Source of the DNA: Dehalococcoidia bacterium
Lineage (GTDB): Bacteria > Chloroflexota > Dehalococcoidia > Tepidiformales > Tepidiformaceae
DNA length: 34,166 nt
Assembly (NCBI GenBank): GCA_020847985.1
Contig: JADLBC010000010.1
Location: 1 to 34,166, forward strand
Reading direction: 5' to 3'
The position numbers were made by a program, and so were the translations under genes. The notes below the pieces were generated by a model. It had not been told where the DNA came from. It saw nothing but the letters and a program-made list of their open reading frames with translations, and made no database searches. Positions 33,829 through 34,166 of the stretch are shown here, one piece after another (positions within the stretch are counted from its first letter, which is position 1; the number at the start of each line of letters is the position of its first letter).

Positions 33829-34039
33829 TTCCCAGTTGCCGGTTCCCAGTTCCCAGGGGGTTGGCCGCGGCGGGTGGTGTTCGTGCCGGGCCGGTCAAAG
33901 CCTCTGGTGGAAATTCGAGGAGCCGAAGGAGCTGTTCGGGCCGGTGAGTCCCGTATTAGAGAAGCACGCCGGCGCGCGGCGCGATGCTTGCCGCCCCGGG
34001 GTTGACCCCCTGGGCACTGGGAACTGGGAACTGGGAACT
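33827..34039. repeat. 35-bp inverted repeat built from TTCCCAG heptamers, 143-bp centre
   Basis: Left arm 33827-33861 and right arm 34005-34039 match at 32 of 35 positions in inverted orientation. Each arm is four near-identical copies of TTCCCAG (one or two with changes), ending in GGGGGT. The left arm begins inside the accDA stop codon and the right arm ends against the IS target site. The 143-bp centre carries a further small palindrome (33962-33989, AAGCA/TGCTT around CGCCG/CGGCG). It could be a non-autonomous mobile element, a transcription terminator structure, or paired heptamer repeats; the sequence alone does not decide. Confidence 0.75.
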
Positions 34040-34045
34040 CCTAGA

Positions 34046-34166
34046 TGTAGTGACCACGACCGTTGTCTACAGGCGAGAGGCCGGTGGGCGGTTGCCGATG
34101 GCAGTGTGGGGGCGGGCGAAGTTGTAGTCATCGAGGAAGGGCTGGAGGGCGGCCAGTCGTTCCTCG
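34046..34166 (-). mobile_element. IS481-family-like insertion sequence, one end only
   Basis: The element's transposase 3' end enters from the right edge. The likely terminus is TGTAGTGACCACGAC starting at 34046, 21 nt beyond the transposase stop, and it is preceded by CCTAGA (34040-34045), which fits the NCTAGN target favoured by IS481-type elements. The other end and full length lie outside the window. Confidence 0.7.
34067..34166 (-). CDS. IS481-like transposase, C-terminal fragment
   Basis: The 32 visible residues end ...DDYNFARPHTAIGNRPPASRL and a TAG stop (the cited part is 20 residues or fewer: YNFARPHTAIGNRPPASRL). The YNxxRPHxALGxxPPxxR(L/V) pattern is the C-terminal end of DDE integrase-core transposases of the IS481 group; IS3-family proteins have a similar but less well-matching end. 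The 5' part is cut off by the window, so intactness cannot be judged. Confidence 0.8.
   Translation of the reverse strand, partial: EERLAALQPFLDDYNFARPHTAIGNRPPASRL

Noticed and set aside
1..34166. tRNA genes, CRISPR arrays and known riboswitches
   Set aside because: No cloverleaf with a T-loop GGTTCRA signature, no regularly spaced repeats and no recognisable riboswitch core were seen on either strand.

Overview
This is a very GC-rich bacterial chromosome segment made almost entirely of housekeeping genes. The contents suggest a member of the Chloroflexota, perhaps near the Dehalococcoidia/Tepidiforma side: a fused AccD-AccA carboxyltransferase, an F420-type luciferase-like oxidoreductase, a CPSF-like MBL/beta-CASP protein, RNase J, and a stand-alone 5S rRNA. 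The taxonomic placement is inference from gene content; no 16S/23S rRNA is present.

Layout. 1-2.7 kb (minus): S1-domain ribosomal protein followed by clpC, which runs off the left edge. 2.9-3.05 kb (minus): a 5S rRNA with its own promoter and terminator and no neighbouring 16S/23S. 3.1-3.6 kb (plus): small membrane-anchored protein. 3.6-7.66 kb (minus): recF, PrsW-family protease, LysM protein, ferritin-like/VIT1 fusion. 7.75-12.26 kb (minus): HSL-type esterase, LLM oxidoreductase, MBL/beta-CASP protein, and a divergent EF-hand-like protein. 12.3-16 kb (plus): GT2 glycosyltransferase, GT-C mannosyltransferase-like membrane protein, TauE/SafE permease. 16-16.5 kb (minus): UspA-like protein. 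16.7-18.9 kb (plus): glgX. 18.9-21.35 kb (minus): tail-anchored small protein, a large-serine-recombinase-like protein lacking its catalytic residues, and a coiled-coil C4 zinc-ribbon protein. 21.55-33.83 kb (plus): one co-directional block, yceD-rpmF-fabD-fabG-nusB-acpP-tatA/B-tatC-tauE-udg-rnj-ftsK-accDA. 33.83-34.17 kb: a heptamer-built inverted repeat followed by the 3' end of an IS481-like element.

The right-hand block joins fatty acid synthesis (malonyl-CoA supply by AccDA, FabD, FabG, ACP), ribosome/RNA functions (YceD, L32, NusB, RNase J), Tat export, DNA repair (family 4 UDG) and chromosome segregation (FtsK). Several stop/start overlaps of 4 nt (fabG-nusB, tatC-tauE, tauE-udg) point to co-translation. 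No gene-free stretch exceeds 300 bases; the longest, 33829-34066, holds the inverted repeat and the IS edge. No tRNA or CRISPR array was seen.

The observations most worth following are the catalytically dead serine recombinase paired with a zinc-ribbon protein, the probable CTG start of the TatA/B gene, the C-terminal sliding-clamp-like motif on the uracil-DNA glycosylase, the monocistronic 5S unit, and the repeat/IS junction at the right edge.
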